A DNA stretch of 64,000 nt from Pseudevernia furfuracea (GCA_022315425.1 JAIUPT010000021.1:1302001-1366000); one strand, 5' to 3'. Numbered from the stretch's first letter, positions 33,290 through 46,985 are shown. Notes: a model not told the origin generated them from the letters alone. Numbers and translations: made by a program.

Positions 33290-34588
33290 ATGAACGACGC
33301 TAGACAAGAAGCAACGGGTGACCGGCTCATACATGACAGCGAACAGCTCACTCAGCATTTGATCCAACTCGCCAATCATGTATCCACGGTGGTCGGACAG
33401 AGCACAAGCGATATGAAAGCACACTTTGATGTAAGTAGTCCAGCGAGACTCGATACTTATCGCCCACAACGAAACAGAGTAGGATTAGAGGCGTCACGGC
33501 TTTTCCACCCAATGGCATGCTATCGGGCCCTCCATCGCAGGACTATGACTCCACCGCTCGTCAGCTACAGGCCGAAATCCATGAACCAGGAGAGAAAATC
33601 GCTAAGCTTGAGGCTGATGAACAAGGTAGCACTCAGATCTTAGAGGCCAAAAGGCGGAGCCTGGAAGATGAAAATACGAAATTAGACAAGAAACTCAGAG
33701 GGATGGAGGTCGTTTTGCAGAGAAGTAGAGCTGATGTCAAGCGCTTAAGCAGCATCCTCGTCAAGGGCAAAATAGAGGACAGTGGACCCACTGATGACCA
33801 GATACGTGGCGACTTTCGCGGACTCATGAATGCTATCCTCAAGCTTGCGCATAAAAACTTCCAAGCCAAGACCGTGTCGTACAGCCATCATAGTGGCGAT
33901 TCAGGGCAGAAACAGTCCGTCTGGCTGCATGGTTGGCCCCACCTCACGCCAGAGCTTCGAATTTATCGAGTCAGAGCTGCAATATTCGACGTGGTACTTG
34001 ACACTTTCTTCACAGAGCCATACTTTGGTCTTGATGGGAGGGTAGAGAAAGCTTTGAGATGGTTCGAGCTCGAGTTGGAAAAGAATGTCGACGGTCCGAA
34101 CTTCTGATCCTTCTATTCTCGTCCAAGTGCTAATGACTGAAGCAGTTTCGCGGGCAGACATCGTAGAATGGCGTAGGAGAACGGTGACCGCTGCTAAAGC
34201 ATTTGAGCCAGTTGACGAAGCACCAAAATCGGCGGCAAAAGAGATCAACGAAAAACTCAAGCCCGTTTTTACACCCCCCTCAAACGGACCGACAGCGACA
34301 ATATACCCAGAGATTCTAGAGCTTTGTAAGAAGGCTGAACAGATCTCGTTGATACTCAGGCAGAGTAGGGCTACATTCGATGTATCTACCGTACGAAAGC
34401 ATCAGTCGGTTGATCAATCAGAGGATTCAAAAATGGAGCTTGTTGCTATAGAGGGTCAGCCGTCTTCTACTTCTGTGAAAGTTAACTATACCGTTTTTGG
34501 CGGCCTTGTCAAAACGACTTTGTTTCCTGGCGAGGACGATGTGGTTGTGACATTGGAGAAGCCAATTGTTGTAGGCTACTGTGCTTAA
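33290..34588 (+). CDS. Coiled-coil protein of unknown function, divergent from the Hsp70-like gene
   Basis: Proposed exons 33290-33430, 33478-34093 and 34146-34588 (399 residues). Intron 1 (47 nt) has a GTAAGT donor and ACAG acceptor. Intron 2 (52 nt) has a weak donor (GTCCGA), so its exact borders are less sure, but the frame only closes with a phase-1 join. Residues ~75-140 form a coiled coil (EKIAKLEADEQGSTQ, LEAKRRSLEDENTKLDKKLR). A helical domain follows: DQIRGDFRGLMNAILKLAH, ELRIYRVRAAIFDVVLDTFF, GRVEKALRWFELELEKN, then ADIVEWRRRTVTAAKAFEP. The last ~60 residues look beta-rich (VKVNYTVFGGLVKTTLFPGE). I recall hypothetical proteins of filamentous fungi with the central helical part, but no named domain. 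Head-to-head placement with an Hsp70-like gene suggests, without proving, a functional link. Confidence 0.7.
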
Positions 34589-35656
34589 ACGGTAAATGGG
34601 GCGTGTGGTAAAAAGGGCGTGTCAATTTCAAATCATCGTCTGGGCATATCGTATCAGCACACAGACAAGGAAGACCAGGTCAGTGATACCGGACAAATAT
34701 CCTGAAAGCTTCTGACATGTCCCTGAGCATGGATTTCCCCTTCACTTCCATTCCCTTCCCTTCGCTATGTGAATCGTCCTTGGCTTTTCTCGACGTCGTT
34801 TTATTTTCGGACCGTCTCACCAGCAGGGGTGGCAAGCGTATCCAATCCCAGACTCAACCGCTCCCTGTTCGCGTTCATATCTGCCATGCTGCCCTCTATC
34901 CAATTGCTCTTACTAATACTCTCGCGGTTCTTACCTACCTTGCTTATGGCACCAGGCGAGACACACGCGCTCCATACTGTAGTGGTAACGCGGTGCACTT
35001 TATAATGTGGATGGGTGTACAATCGTTTTCGCATAATAGCCTTCGATCATGTTGCAGAATACGATGGCCGGTGCAGGCGCAGTGCGACAGATCGACGCCG
35101 TCGTCTGTCTAGGCTGTATTCTTGAGTAGAAGTCAACGCGGAGTCTGGAGTAAGCGTAAATTCTGCGGACGAAGCCATTCTTGAACAATATCCTCGGGTC
35201 GTGTATCAGCTGACAGAGGGGATAGTGCATTATTCGATGACGCCGTCGTTCTAACCTGATCTTCTGATAGAGGCGTAGTGTAGGATTCGACATGTTGCTA
35301 GCCTGATATGAGCTGTGAAGACTTACAGTCTTGATCATGCGAGGCGTGGGGGAGATGAGGTAATACAATGGTGGCGGATCCAAAAAAAATTGATGATCAT
35401 GAAACAAAATAGGACCAATTAGCCAGAGCAAAAGGCTCAGAATTTACTTAGCACATCAGAGTGACATGACGAGCAAATAAAATGCACAAGCATACAGGCT
35501 AGAGTAGAGCACTGAAACGGCTGTGTCCTGAGGCTTATCCAATTATCCACAACAGTATTGACAGCCACCCTCTGCAAGCAGAGAGAATCATAGCAGCGAA
35601 CTAGAAACCATGCATGGAACGCCGAAAGCATGACTGGACACGCAGTTGACACATCT
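34589..35656. other. 1.07 kb intergenic interval between convergent genes
   Basis: It separates the 3' ends of the coiled-coil gene and the DJ-1-like gene. ORFs of 131 codons (34717-35112 plus) and 143 codons (35000-35431 minus) overlap each other and resemble nothing known, so I leave them unannotated. Confidence 0.4.
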
Positions 35657-36810
35657 TCAGGCAAAACACTTATTCACAAGAGCAATCGTCTTCTCAGCCA
35701 ACAGCTTAGCGTCGGGTGGAAAGCGCCCACTAATGTAGTTGTAATTCTCGTCCTCACGAACGAAACTACGAGCGTTAGCGAAGCCCAGTCGGCATTATCG
35801 ATGTGTTCACACTTACGGAGTGGACGAGAGGCTGTTGAAGTACTGCTTCTTGGGATCGTCCAATCGTTTCTCTACCTACACAATTTTTGGGAAAGGTCAG
35901 ACAACAGCGACCCACGCAACGTGTTATCAGACTTACACTAGCTTGTACACTTTCCGACCCAGCTCCATAGGTCTCTAGCATTCGGGGTCAGCATTCCCGT
36001 TTGTAGCTAAGAACTCGAGTGACAAGAAATATCTGGGGAGCAAAACAGGTGCTAAAATTGGCAATCTGCTTCTGCAGCATGTCTCGCGGCTCACAAAGCA
36101 GTCTCGAACAGGAAGGAGTAACCTCAAAAGAAAGCCTTACTGTAGTAGTCTCCGAGGAACAGCCTAGTTCCCCAGAAAATCGATTGCTCCATGAAGCCAG
36201 GCAGTGCAGTGGTCGTGGCGTCGTGCAGCACGCTCTTGCCGTCCGGAAGAGATGATTCTGAAAGCACCATCACGCCGTGACATATCGCTGCAACATTCTT
36301 TCTCGAAGGCTTCCGCGTTTGGGGGAAGTAGTCCACCATTAATTTGTGAGTCACGGGCGAGTTGATCACTTGAACCACACCCTTTTCATGCCCGCCTGGA
36401 AGGAAGACAAGATCGTAAGGAGCTAGGTTGAATCCTTCATCTGTCCAGGCCAAGGCTTTCATGTTCTTCATGTCCTCTTTCATGGATTTATACAGATCAA
36501 CAGCCTCTTGCGTAGCACCCTATTGGCAAAGAGAGGACATGAGGATGTCTCGAGTCCAAAAATTATGGTTCAACCTACCAGGAGCTTTTGTGTCATACCC
36601 TCGAGCATCTTACTATCGCATTCCGGCATGTTCCCCTTTTCCGTAACGAAGTCGATCTCGAAGCCAGCTTTCTTGAACTCTGCAAATGGCACCGCAGTTT
36701 CTGACACCGGATGTGAATAATAATACCATGCGGCTTTGACCGGCTTGTGAAATCTCACCTGTTGGATCGTGCCCATAATTGGCCATCAGAAACGCAACTT
36801 TGGGAGGCAT
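35657..36810 (-). CDS. DJ-1/PfpI superfamily protein (class I glutamine-amidotransferase-like fold)
   Basis: Proposed exons: 36810-36759, 36700-36579, 36519-36141, 35974-35937, 35875-35817, 35765-35657; 252 residues, all phases consistent. Exon 4 is only 38 nt and intron 3 is longer than usual here (166 nt). Key parts: MPPKVAFLMANYGHDPTETA (conserved Glu18), FAEFKKAGFEIDFVTEKG, YDLVFLPGGHEKG, and the nucleophile elbow NVAAICHGVMVL with Cys138. The end is YKTYGAGSESVQAS, VEKRLDDPKKQYFNSLSS and YISGRFPPDAKLLAEKT. The closest named relatives are fungal ThiJ/PfpI and Hsp31-type proteins, which act as glyoxalase-III or stress chaperones; other members have hydratase-type roles, so the reaction is not certain. 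No signal peptide, hence cytosolic. Confidence 0.87.
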
Positions 36811-37454
36811 CGTGGGCGATACGGATGATGTAATGAGGACTTCTGAATCTTGTCTCCCTCCTCGGAAAGTAGTGAGACCTTTTGTATGAAGGCTCCAGAA
36901 GGCTGGTCTTTACCAAATGTAGCCTTTGATCAAGATATTTCCCGTCAATGCGTCAGAAGAATGGGTGCATCACTGCACACAAGTTTTGAGGGTTCAGACA
37001 TCGATCTCCTTTAGCCTCGGTATTTTGGGCGGGGAGATTTCGCCGCTGACTTCTCCGACTGACTTCTCCGCCTCCTCTCGCTCTTCTTCATTAACAACAT
37101 CTCTCCCGTAATCATCCTTCTTCCATCTCGTGCTTGTTGAGTCTATTCCTGTCTGTTCCAATGGAATCTGCTGTTTCCTTTGCCCTCGGTATTTTTCATT
37201 TCCCATCATCGTTTAGTTCTGTACAAGGATTAATTTGGCAGCCCCCTGTCCACTGGTAATCCTGACGATGAATAGTATTCTTACAGATAGGCCAAATGCA
37301 GCCAAATAACATATGATCTGAGCGCTCTCCGATGCGCTCCTGAACTTACCCTGCCCACATCTCTTTCCGCATTTTCCACTTTGACCCGGTCGTCTAGCTC
37401 GGAAAGAGCAATGATGTACACGCTTTTATCTTGCATACTTCATGCATCCTTCTT
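36811..37454. other. Intergenic region upstream of the DJ-1-like gene
   Basis: This 644 bp on the 5' side of the DJ-1-like gene and 3' side of the methyltransferase gene holds a 71-codon minus ORF (37209-36994) of biased composition that I do not accept. No clear regulatory motif was seen. Confidence 0.4.
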
Positions 37455-38300
37455 CTACTTGAGACAAATTGAGTGCGCCTGTTTTTGAAAACAAACCCCG
37501 AACCACACGGTCACACCGATCCATTTCCTAGCTCTCACACCCAGCACCCCGCTGATCTCCTCATCCACAGCTCGTTCCAAGATCTCGCCGACAACTTCAA
37601 ACCCTTGCTTCCGAGCTTCCGCAACCACATCTTCCAGATGATGAGCAAAGCTCTGTGTTCGTATCTTTCCTCCAGTCTTTGGGTCCACGAAGCCCGCTTG
37701 ACTGATTGCTCCCATGTCAGAATGCATGTTCGTCACTAGGGCAAGCCCATTCGGCCTCAATAATTCCGAGACTCTCTCGAAGAAGATAGAAAGGGGAACG
37801 TGCTCTAGAACCAGTGTCGATATGATAGCGTCCGCGTTCAAAGCACAGGACGGTATGTGGTAGCTGCCCAACAGATTGTAAAGCTCTAATTGGGCCCCTT
37901 GCGCTGCTTCAGATGCCCTGTTGGTCTGCGCCATGTGCTTATCGATCCTTGATTTCGCTATCTCAAGCATCTTTTGGCTGGCATCAAGACCTATCACCAT
38001 AGAGCCGTGAAGGTCCAACAAGCGTGTCATATTCCGGCCAGTACCACAACCCAAATCTACGATCTTCCATGGAGGAGGAGAAGAAGAAGAGGATATTCGA
38101 GATGTCATTTTTGGAAGTAAATATTGCATCTCAATCGTGTCAAGAGCCTGGAGAAAGTTGCCATCAGTATCGTAGACTTCTGACCACAGATCATAAGCAG
38201 TGGTGGGATCCAGAAAGCGAATAGGGGGCTTTCCAACGCTGCTTTTGGCCAATTGCACAGGTGAGGCTTGAGGATCCATGGTGCTCAAGGTTGATTTCAT
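37455..38300 (-). CDS. Class I SAM-dependent methyltransferase
   Basis: A 281-residue single-exon protein from the ATG at 38300 (MKSTLSTMDPQAS); the next ATG, seven codons later, is also possible, and the frame upstream offers only a non-ATG codon. Motif I is IVDLGCGTGRNMTRLLDL, followed by VIGLDASQKMLEIAKSRI (acidic Asp binding the ribose) and a post-III stretch AIISTLVLEHVPLSIFFERV, then SELLRPNGLALVTNMHSDMG. The N-terminal TTAYDLWSEVYDTDGNFLQA is the usual lid of small fungal methyltransferases of the Methyltransf_11/25 type. Substrate cannot be read from the sequence; small molecule is more likely than nucleic acid or protein. It is divergent from the UDP-galactopyranose mutase gene. Confidence 0.82.
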   Translation of the reverse strand: MKSTLSTMDPQASPVQLAKSSVGKPPIRFLDPTTAYDLWSEVYDTDGNFLQALDTIEMQYLLPKMTSRISSSSSPPPWKIVDLGCGTGRNMTRLLDLHGSMVIGLDASQKMLEIAKSRIDKHMAQTNRASEAAQGAQLELYNLLGSYHIPSCALNADAIISTLVLEHVPLSIFFERVSELLRPNGLALVTNMHSDMGAISQAGFVDPKTGGKIRTQSFAHHLEDVVAEARKQGFEVVGEILERAVDEEISGVLGVRARKWIGVTVWFGVCFQKQAHSICLK

Positions 38301-38941
38301 GATTTTGACAGCCACAAAGAAGAGGCTTGGAGTAGGAGAGACTTTATAACTGAAGTCAATTCTGGTGAGTCACACCAGCGAGTGGTCTTTGAAGGTCCAA
38401 TGCCCTACCGATTGACTGGTTCATCTCGACATTCTTGCCTTATTCCGATATGAATCGGACTGCTTCTAGCTGACACTATCGCACTCTGAAGTCTTTTGAA
38501 GATACGATGATAGCATATTCCGCAAATACGGACTACTGGAGCTGCGGTAACCTGTAATTGAAATTCTGTATATTAACCTATAGACTACACTGAAAGTCAC
38601 CTTCTTGTTATTGTCTGGTCGGACATTTTCGTAGACCGACAGCAATGTTTGAAAATAGGCATCACCGCGTGGCCTTTCCGATAGCTGGGGCCGGTGAATA
38701 TGTCATGCAGATCCCGGCCAAAAAAAGATACTTTACGCTAAGTATTTGCTCGAGGATCAACACCAACATTTCAGCCTCGAATACTCGTATGATTTTCACT
38801 TACTGTTCACTTTCTTTCACTAGTCACTCGTTCTACATCTCCCATGATTCTGTAAATACATCACTCCATCACTCCATCACATCTACTCCCCCTCTCAAGC
38901 ACCGTGCCCTCACATCTAGAAAGTACATAGCGTCACACACA
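38301..38941. promoter_or_regulatory. Bidirectional promoter between the methyltransferase and UDP-galactopyranose mutase
   Basis: 641 bp between divergent start codons. The right end is C/T-rich with a repeated catcactc, typical of a fungal 5' leader. No specific factor site is claimed. Confidence 0.45.
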
Positions 38942-40800
<1,859 letters not shown>

Positions 40801-41337
40801 CGCCGTATATTGAGCTATGCGGTGTCGATTGAAGACCATGCTATACATGGATTGCTTGTACAGAGGGAGCGATCATTACGAGATCCCCGTGGCATTTGCA
40901 GGCTGCTGAGGTGCGGCGGACACATGCACTAATGCTCCGAGCTCTACCTAGCTTAGATAGATGATCCATTCATATAGATAAATGCAGCTTGCACAAACAT
41001 GAAACAGTGGTACACTGCACTCTTTTGCCTACAATGCCTTTCCTTTTGGGAGTAATACTACAGGGGATTTAACTGAAGGGAATTCTAGAGCAGAGTGTAA
41101 GACGCGGTTCACCAATGATAGACGTTTGAGTCAGTGTTCCAGAAACGAACGCCATGAATGCCAAAGCCCCCTAAACAGAGTCTTTCCCTGCCTGCCTTTC
41201 TTCCAAGACCGATTAACCCAAAGTCTGCTCCGAGAACAAGGTATGCCTTCTACACCCACGACCAACCAACCAACCAACGCACCAACGCCGTCCCAAGAAA
41301 GCACAAAAGAGGGCCTCCACATCAAAAGCCTTCACCT
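40801..41337. other. Intergenic region between convergent 3' ends
   Basis: This 537 bp separates the mutase stop codon and the stop of the Ser/Pro-rich gene. No coding potential independent of the flanking genes was seen. Confidence 0.4.
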
Positions 41338-43434
41338 CTACCCATATCTCTCCCTCTCCTCCCTACCCATCCTCATCTCCAAAGCAATCTGTCTCCTCAA
41401 TCGCCTCTCCTCCGCGTCCACCGCCCCAACGTTCTCTTGGTTTCCATGGTTACGGTTCCTCGTCCGTGCAGACGGCCTCGTCGGCGTACCGAAAGCCTGC
41501 CAATTAGCCAACCTCTCATCTCGCGTGCTCCGACCCTGAGGGCGAGCGGGTGCCGTGTTGAAAGGATTGTGAGTGGCCATGGGCGGTCGTCGATTGCGTG
41601 AGAGCTCGGCAGGCGTTTGAGGCTGAGTAGTTGGGGAGAGATTGTCGTTGTAGATGGGGATGTGAGAGTGGGGGACGGGAGAGATGGAAGGTGATGTTAG
41701 GCGTGAAGGAGGGGTGTGTGGGGAGACAGAAGAGGACGGCAAGACAGAATTCAAGGACAGGTTCCGTGGAGTAGCGGAGAATGGCGGCGGAAGGGGCAGC
41801 TGTGGGGAGGCATGGCGGCGAGCGCTCCGTGGGAGGAATGGTTCAGCAAAAGGACTGAGATTGCGGCGAGACGGGCTTGGATGAATAGTGCCCATCTCAC
41901 TGTGCGAGGAGGCAATGCGAGTGTGGCGGGAGCCCACGCTGCTAAGAGACCGGTAGCTGCGGATATTGACCGAATCCTGATAAGATTCATGAGGTGAAGA
42001 CCAGTCGTAATTCGTTCGGGCTTGACCAAGTAATCCTACATTAGTGTGGTCTTCGTGGTCGGGGGTGCCAGCTGGTGATGCACCGATGTGGCCATAGTTC
42101 CAAGCTGGGATGCCTAATGGTGGAGTTGGTATCATATTATGCGTTGAAGGATACGAAACGGTGAGTGACGGTAGATCCGTGTGGGTCACCTGGAATGTCG
42201 ATGGACCGTCTAGCTGAGGCAAACCAGACATATCCAAATCCTCTGATGACACGAAAGGGTAGCTCTCGCTGCGAGGCTTATACCTCTTACGACGCCTCGG
42301 TGGAATTGCCAGAAGGCCTTCGGAGGCGGATGTCTCAGAATAGCCCGCTACCGTTTCTGGAGCCTTGTGTGGAGAGCTTGACATTGCCGCTTGCGAAATA
42401 TACAGAGAGGATCGTGGAAGTCCGCTTGCGTGACGTGGAATGTCCTCAAACTGTCGTGGCATAGGCACTGTGGGTAGCATAGATCGACTGGCGGCATCAT
42501 TGGATGAGTGCGGGGACCCGCTGCCCTCTGCATCACTTCTACCGATTACACATGCCTCCATATTGGTGGAAATCGTACGCCTATCCCGACGGCTACCATA
42601 CAACCCATCACGAAGGTCTCCTCCGGCGCTGCTATTGGATGAATCCGATCTGCTTCTATCGTGGCTCCAATGAGACCTATAGCGGCCATCGACATGTCTG
42701 TTGGCCAAAGAGTGGTGGTCATTGTTTTCTGAATTCCCATCCAGTTCCGGCGTAACCTTCCGACGGAAGAAATTGAAGTTGTTGAACGACAATCGACGCT
42801 TTGCTGACGCAGTCTTTACAGTCTTATCAACGGGTAACTTTTGATCCTTATCTGCCCCGTTTGCATCAACGCTTGCTTCGACCCTTGTTGAATCAAGTGA
42901 ACCTGAGGATGACGGAACTTGCCATTGAGCAGAGACGTCTGCCTCACTGTCACGGAAAGGTGATTGCAGTTCATCACTGTAGTGGACTACATCGTCATTG
43001 TCATCCTGCCAGTTTGTGTAATCTTCTTCAACTGAGGCACGCGAGGAATGATTGTTCTCGAGGAAATCATCGGTGGGCTCTATCACTGTCGCATTGCCCA
43101 AAGAAGTTGTCTGCGTTCTTGTGGGGGTTCCCGCATCCGCGAGAACTCTATTCCAGAAAGATCTTGAGTCATGAGGGACGGGTTCGGAGGATATTATTGA
43201 GTCCTCGTGCTTATCGATGACCTCCGTCGTTCTGGCTGAAGGCCGCTGGGGGAAAGAGTAGGGTGAATCCTGAGTGCGACCGTCCCGTTGTTTCTTCTTG
43301 GGACTCCTTTCCTTGTTAGTCACATTAGTAGGTGGCCCTGTGGCATGCAAGATTTGCCGTTCGTTGTGACGGTCTATGTGCCAGCTCAAGTCTCTAGCAT
43401 CCAGCCTTAGCTGAGTCGGATTCAAACGCAGCAT
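41338..43434 (-). CDS. Large Ser/Pro/Arg-rich disordered protein
   Basis: A 698-residue protein from the ATG at 43434 (MLRLNPTQLRLDARDLSWHI); the same frame has an earlier ATG at 43497 (719 residues). I prefer the later one because its context (aaaATG) is better and MLRLNPT resembles the start of similar fungal proteins. Nearly the whole chain is low in complexity: Ser, Pro, Arg and Asn dominate, with acidic stretches (DYTNWQDDNDDVVHYSDEL), a basic patch PPRRRKRYKPRSES that could be a nuclear signal, and many SP/TP sites, suggesting phospho-regulation. The only clearly structured part is the C-terminal helix EERRLRRQIALEMRMGREER, which may mediate binding. No known domain. No introns over 2.1 kb. 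Confidence 0.7.
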   Translation of the reverse strand: MLRLNPTQLRLDARDLSWHIDRHNERQILHATGPPTNVTNKERSPKKKQRDGRTQDSPYSFPQRPSARTTEVIDKHEDSIISSEPVPHDSRSFWNRVLADAGTPTRTQTTSLGNATVIEPTDDFLENNHSSRASVEEDYTNWQDDNDDVVHYSDELQSPFRDSEADVSAQWQVPSSSGSLDSTRVEASVDANGADKDQKLPVDKTVKTASAKRRLSFNNFNFFRRKVTPELDGNSENNDHHSLANRHVDGRYRSHWSHDRSRSDSSNSSAGGDLRDGLYGSRRDRRTISTNMEACVIGRSDAEGSGSPHSSNDAASRSMLPTVPMPRQFEDIPRHASGLPRSSLYISQAAMSSSPHKAPETVAGYSETSASEGLLAIPPRRRKRYKPRSESYPFVSSEDLDMSGLPQLDGPSTFQVTHTDLPSLTVSYPSTHNMIPTPPLGIPAWNYGHIGASPAGTPDHEDHTNVGLLGQARTNYDWSSPHESYQDSVNIRSYRSLSSVGSRHTRIASSHSEMGTIHPSPSRRNLSPFAEPFLPRSARRHASPQLPLPPPFSATPRNLSLNSVLPSSSVSPHTPPSRLTSPSISPVPHSHIPIYNDNLSPTTQPQTPAELSRNRRPPMATHNPFNTAPARPQGRSTRDERLANWQAFGTPTRPSARTRNRNHGNQENVGAVDAEERRLRRQIALEMRMGREERERYG

Positions 43435-44262
43435 TTTGATGACTTGAGAAAATGGATGACAAAAAGAGAAGAAGGACAGAGACATAAGCAAGGACATTCC
43501 TGGGACTCAAGGTCATAGCCAATGCAATTGCCATTGGTGAGAACGGGCTTGTTGCAAAGCAAGAGCTACGGGGGAAGGTAGAAAGTGTCATGGTGGAAAT
43601 GGTGCTCAAATGCAAGAACTTGGACATGCAATCATGACAATACTATAGCAGAAATTTTGGAAACTGGGAGCCGGAGTATTTCAGGGGCAGCTGTGAGCGA
43701 AAAGTGAAGGATGGAAAAGTTCCTCAATAGACCACAACTCAAGCATGCCAAGCCAGGTTCAGAGTACGAGATCATTTGCGTAAAGATGAAGCAGTCTTCT
43801 TCCCGAATGACTTCGGTATTGTGATTCTAAAGCGCCAGTAGCTGGATTTTCGAGAACGCCGTGATGGAGGACAATGGGGCAGAATTCTGCACTGCTACCG
43901 CCAAGGCCGGATTTACGACGCCAAGATATGGCAGCCACAATGCCACGCAAGTTCATCTCGGCGCGTTTATGACCTTCTCCTATTGTCTTTGGAAAAATCA
44001 ACCCCTTGTTTGCAGTCATGTTAAATACGCTTAAACTCATCAGATCCAGGAGCAGATCTCTACGATAATCGCTGCCACAAGGGATCTAGTTAAGTCGTCA
44101 AAATAGGCAAGCGTTTGGTATAAATACCAAAGCCTCACAATTGCCCTGGTACAGCTGCAACGACGCTTCCCCATACAGACTTACAGAGGCTGATTCTCCC
44201 GATACCAGGACTTTTTCTAGGGGCAGAACCATTGCTTCTCGCGCCGTGCAGAATCGACCACT
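43435..44262. promoter_or_regulatory. Region between the divergent Ser/Pro-rich gene and PDK1
   Basis: 828 bp holding both promoters and leaders. A TATA-like tataaat at ~44119 lies about 140 bp upstream of the kinase ATG. The minus ORF 44040-43759 (93 codons) has no recognisable similarity. Confidence 0.45.
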
Positions 44263-46985
44263 ATGGAGGGCGATCTGAGCCTTGCTCAGTCTCTTGGAGG
44301 TCTGCGGATCGCTAATCCTGACAATGCATCACCCTCCCCCTCCCCACAAGGTTTAGGCCGTGGTCCTTCCATATCACCCCTGTCTGCATCTCATCCTGCT
44401 ATAGAACACGGAGGAGAAGGAAGCAGCCCCCTCTCGGCTCCATCCCTACCGAACAATGGCTTCCGGTCAACATCTCCGTTGGGCTTCAATCCAAAGGCTT
44501 TCTCTACAGACACAATATCCGCTGAACCACAAACCAGTCTGATTGAGCAGTCTTCCGCCTCTAAAGCTAGAGATCCACCAACTTACGGGCAGCGCCACGC
44601 CAATCGCCAATCCATACCGCCCACATACCAAGACCAACAGCAAGCCCAATTTCCCCAGTACCCGACTACGATGCCTTTGAGTCAACGAGATCCAACCTCG
44701 GGTGCACGTCCCATATCTTCCATGTATGCTCAACCACCTCCGGTACCGAATGGAAACCAGCTATCGAGAGATGGATTATATCGGCAGCGCGACGAATTTT
44801 TGCGTTCATCGATCCCGGGAATGCCGCAAAGGAGCAGCTCGAGAGGTGCGTCAACGATGATGCAGGCTGGGGTGCCATCAACAGAGGGGAACCATAGGGA
44901 TCGATCCTACAAACAAAATCAGTTGTACAATGGCAATGGAGGGTTGCCACCAAGGAAAAGCTCAAGGGGTATGGGAGGTGGGCAGCTAGGCAACTCCGCG
45001 GTATCTGCACAGCCACCAGTAGCTGGGTCACCATACGGGATAGAAGGAGGGCCTGTCAAAAGCAGCGAGGAATGGCAAGAAAAGGGAGCAGCGGTGGGAG
45101 TGCGTCAAGAAATCGATGCCAACGGCAGGCCTGTAATAAGACATGTGAAGAAAGGGGTCAAAGATTTCGCATTTGGGCGGACCCTGGGCGAAGGCTCCTA
45201 TAGTACTGTCATAGCGGCCACAGACAGGCAGACACGCAAAGAGTATGCCATCAAGGTGCTCAACAAGCGACACATTATCAAGGAAAAGAAGGTGAAATAT
45301 GTGAACATTGAAAAGGATACCCTCAACCGTTTGACCGATCATCCTGGAGTTGTGCGGCTCTATTATACATTTCAAGATGAAGAATCGTTATATTTTGTGC
45401 TGGATCTCGCGAGTAGTGGGGAGCTTTTGGGTGTTCTCAAGCGAATGACGACCTTTGACGAGGAATGTACAAGGTTTTATGGTGCTGAGATACTGGACAC
45501 GATTGACTATATGCATGCCCGTGGGGTAATACACCGCGACTTGAAACCTGAGAACGTCTTATTGGACGATCAAATGCACGTCAAGATTACAGACTTCGGT
45601 ACGGCTAAGATTTTGGATGTCCCCCAACGGCCGTCAAAGGATGCAAATGGGGATATCGGAGTAGGGAGTCCTCTGGACGGATCTGAGGACAACAAAGCAA
45701 ACTCTTTCGTCGGAACCGCGGAATACGTGAGCCCTGAATTGCTCACAGATAAGAAGGCTTGCAAGTCCAGTGATCTGTGGGCATTTGGCTGCATCATATA
45801 TCAACTTCTAGCAGGCCGACCACCATTCAAAGCTGGTAACGAGTATCTCACCTTTCAAAAAATTGTTGCCCTGGAATATCAGTTCCCTACAGGCTTTCCG
45901 GAGGTAGCTAGGGATCTTGTGGAACGGTTGCTTGTCCTGGACCCTGCGAGTCGCCTGTCAATTGAGCACATCAAGAATCATGAATTCTTTGATGGTGTGA
46001 ACTGGGGTCGTGGCTTGTGGAGGTATAAGGCACCAAGACTCAAAAGTTTCGTCCCAGCGCCAGCAGAACCGAGAAAGCTCAACGGCCAAAGTAACAACAA
46101 TGGGAATCTTAACAACTATCCGCCAAATATTGCACCCTCACACAGCACCACAGCAACCCGATTTGAAGGAGCCAGTAGTAGCGTGCCGAGACCTAGCCCA
46201 AGGGTCATTACGGAGCTTCCGCCACCAAGCCAACTTGACATTGAATGGTCGCCTGTGTTGACGAAAAATAACGAGCGAATTCTGAAGCTCGGTAACCTCC
46301 TCGTCAACACCACCCCGGCTCCGCACAGCCCCACGGGTAAAAGTGGTGGTCAGAATGGCGAGATAGATTCGCCCAAGAAGTTCTCGAGATTCTTTGGCAG
46401 CACTACAGCGAAAAAACGACAAAGACTGGTAATGATAACGTCAAGCGCTCGAATCATTATAGTCGCTGCTGGTGGGGAAGACAAGAAGTCAAAGATCGAG
46501 ATACCTTTGCTTATTTCCGGTTGCTCCTGGAGAAAGCTACAGGATCCAAAAGGCTTGACGTATTGGTGCGTTGATACAGTGAGTACCTTCGACTGCCACT
46601 TGGATTCAATTTGGTTTGCTAATCTCTGTGACAGCATGACAAGCATTTCAGCTTTGAGGATCCTAAAGCTGCGTCATCTGATGGGTCAGCGACTTCGGCG
46701 TCTGCCCAAGAATGGCTTGACAGCATCGAGACCGCCCGAGAAATTGCATTCTCCCAAAGCTCGTCAAACTCCTACACCGGCGACGATGCCCTCAAAGATC
46801 TCCAATCAGGACCACATACATCATCGCGTGGACTCGACCTAGATTCTCCGGCAACAGTGGAGAACGGATCTGGTCGTCACACCCTCCAAAAAAACCATCC
46901 CAATAATGAGGACTCCTTCCACGGCATCGGACGGAAACGCTTCAGCAAGAGGCAGTCAAAGAGTGGACTCGCTGCCGTGTTCTAG
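44263..46985 (+). CDS. pkh1: PDK1-type AGC master kinase (Pkh/Ksg1 homologue) with PH domain
   Basis: Exons 44263-46578 and 46635-46985 (56-nt intron: GTGAGT donor, GACAG acceptor) give 888 residues. The join produces CVDTHDKHFSFEDPKAAS, as expected after the PH domain. The N-terminal ~300 residues are Ser/Pro/Gln-rich and disordered. The kinase domain (~302-575) has GEGSYSTV, AIKVLNK (Lys ~331), HRDLKPEN (Asp426), DFGTAK (Asp444), the activation segment NSFVGTAEYVSPE and GWR-like end VNWGRGLWRY. The KKVKYVNIEKDTLNRL helix and LYYTFQDEESLYFVLDL are characteristic of PDK1. The C-terminal PH-like domain (ERILKLGNLLVNT, KKRQRLVMITSSARIIIVA, YWCVDTHDKHFSF) binds lipid or anchors to membranes. PDK1 phosphorylates the activation loops of AGC kinases such as Ypk, Sch9/PKA and PKC at the plasma membrane, and is usually essential. 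Confidence 0.94.

Noticed and set aside
34717..35431. Overlapping ORFs of 131 (plus) and 143 (minus) codons
   Set aside because: They oppose each other, resemble no family, and fall between two convergent 3' ends.
36994..37209. 71-codon minus-strand ORF with charged composition
   Set aside because: Short, unsupported by similarity, and in the promoter region of the DJ-1-like gene.
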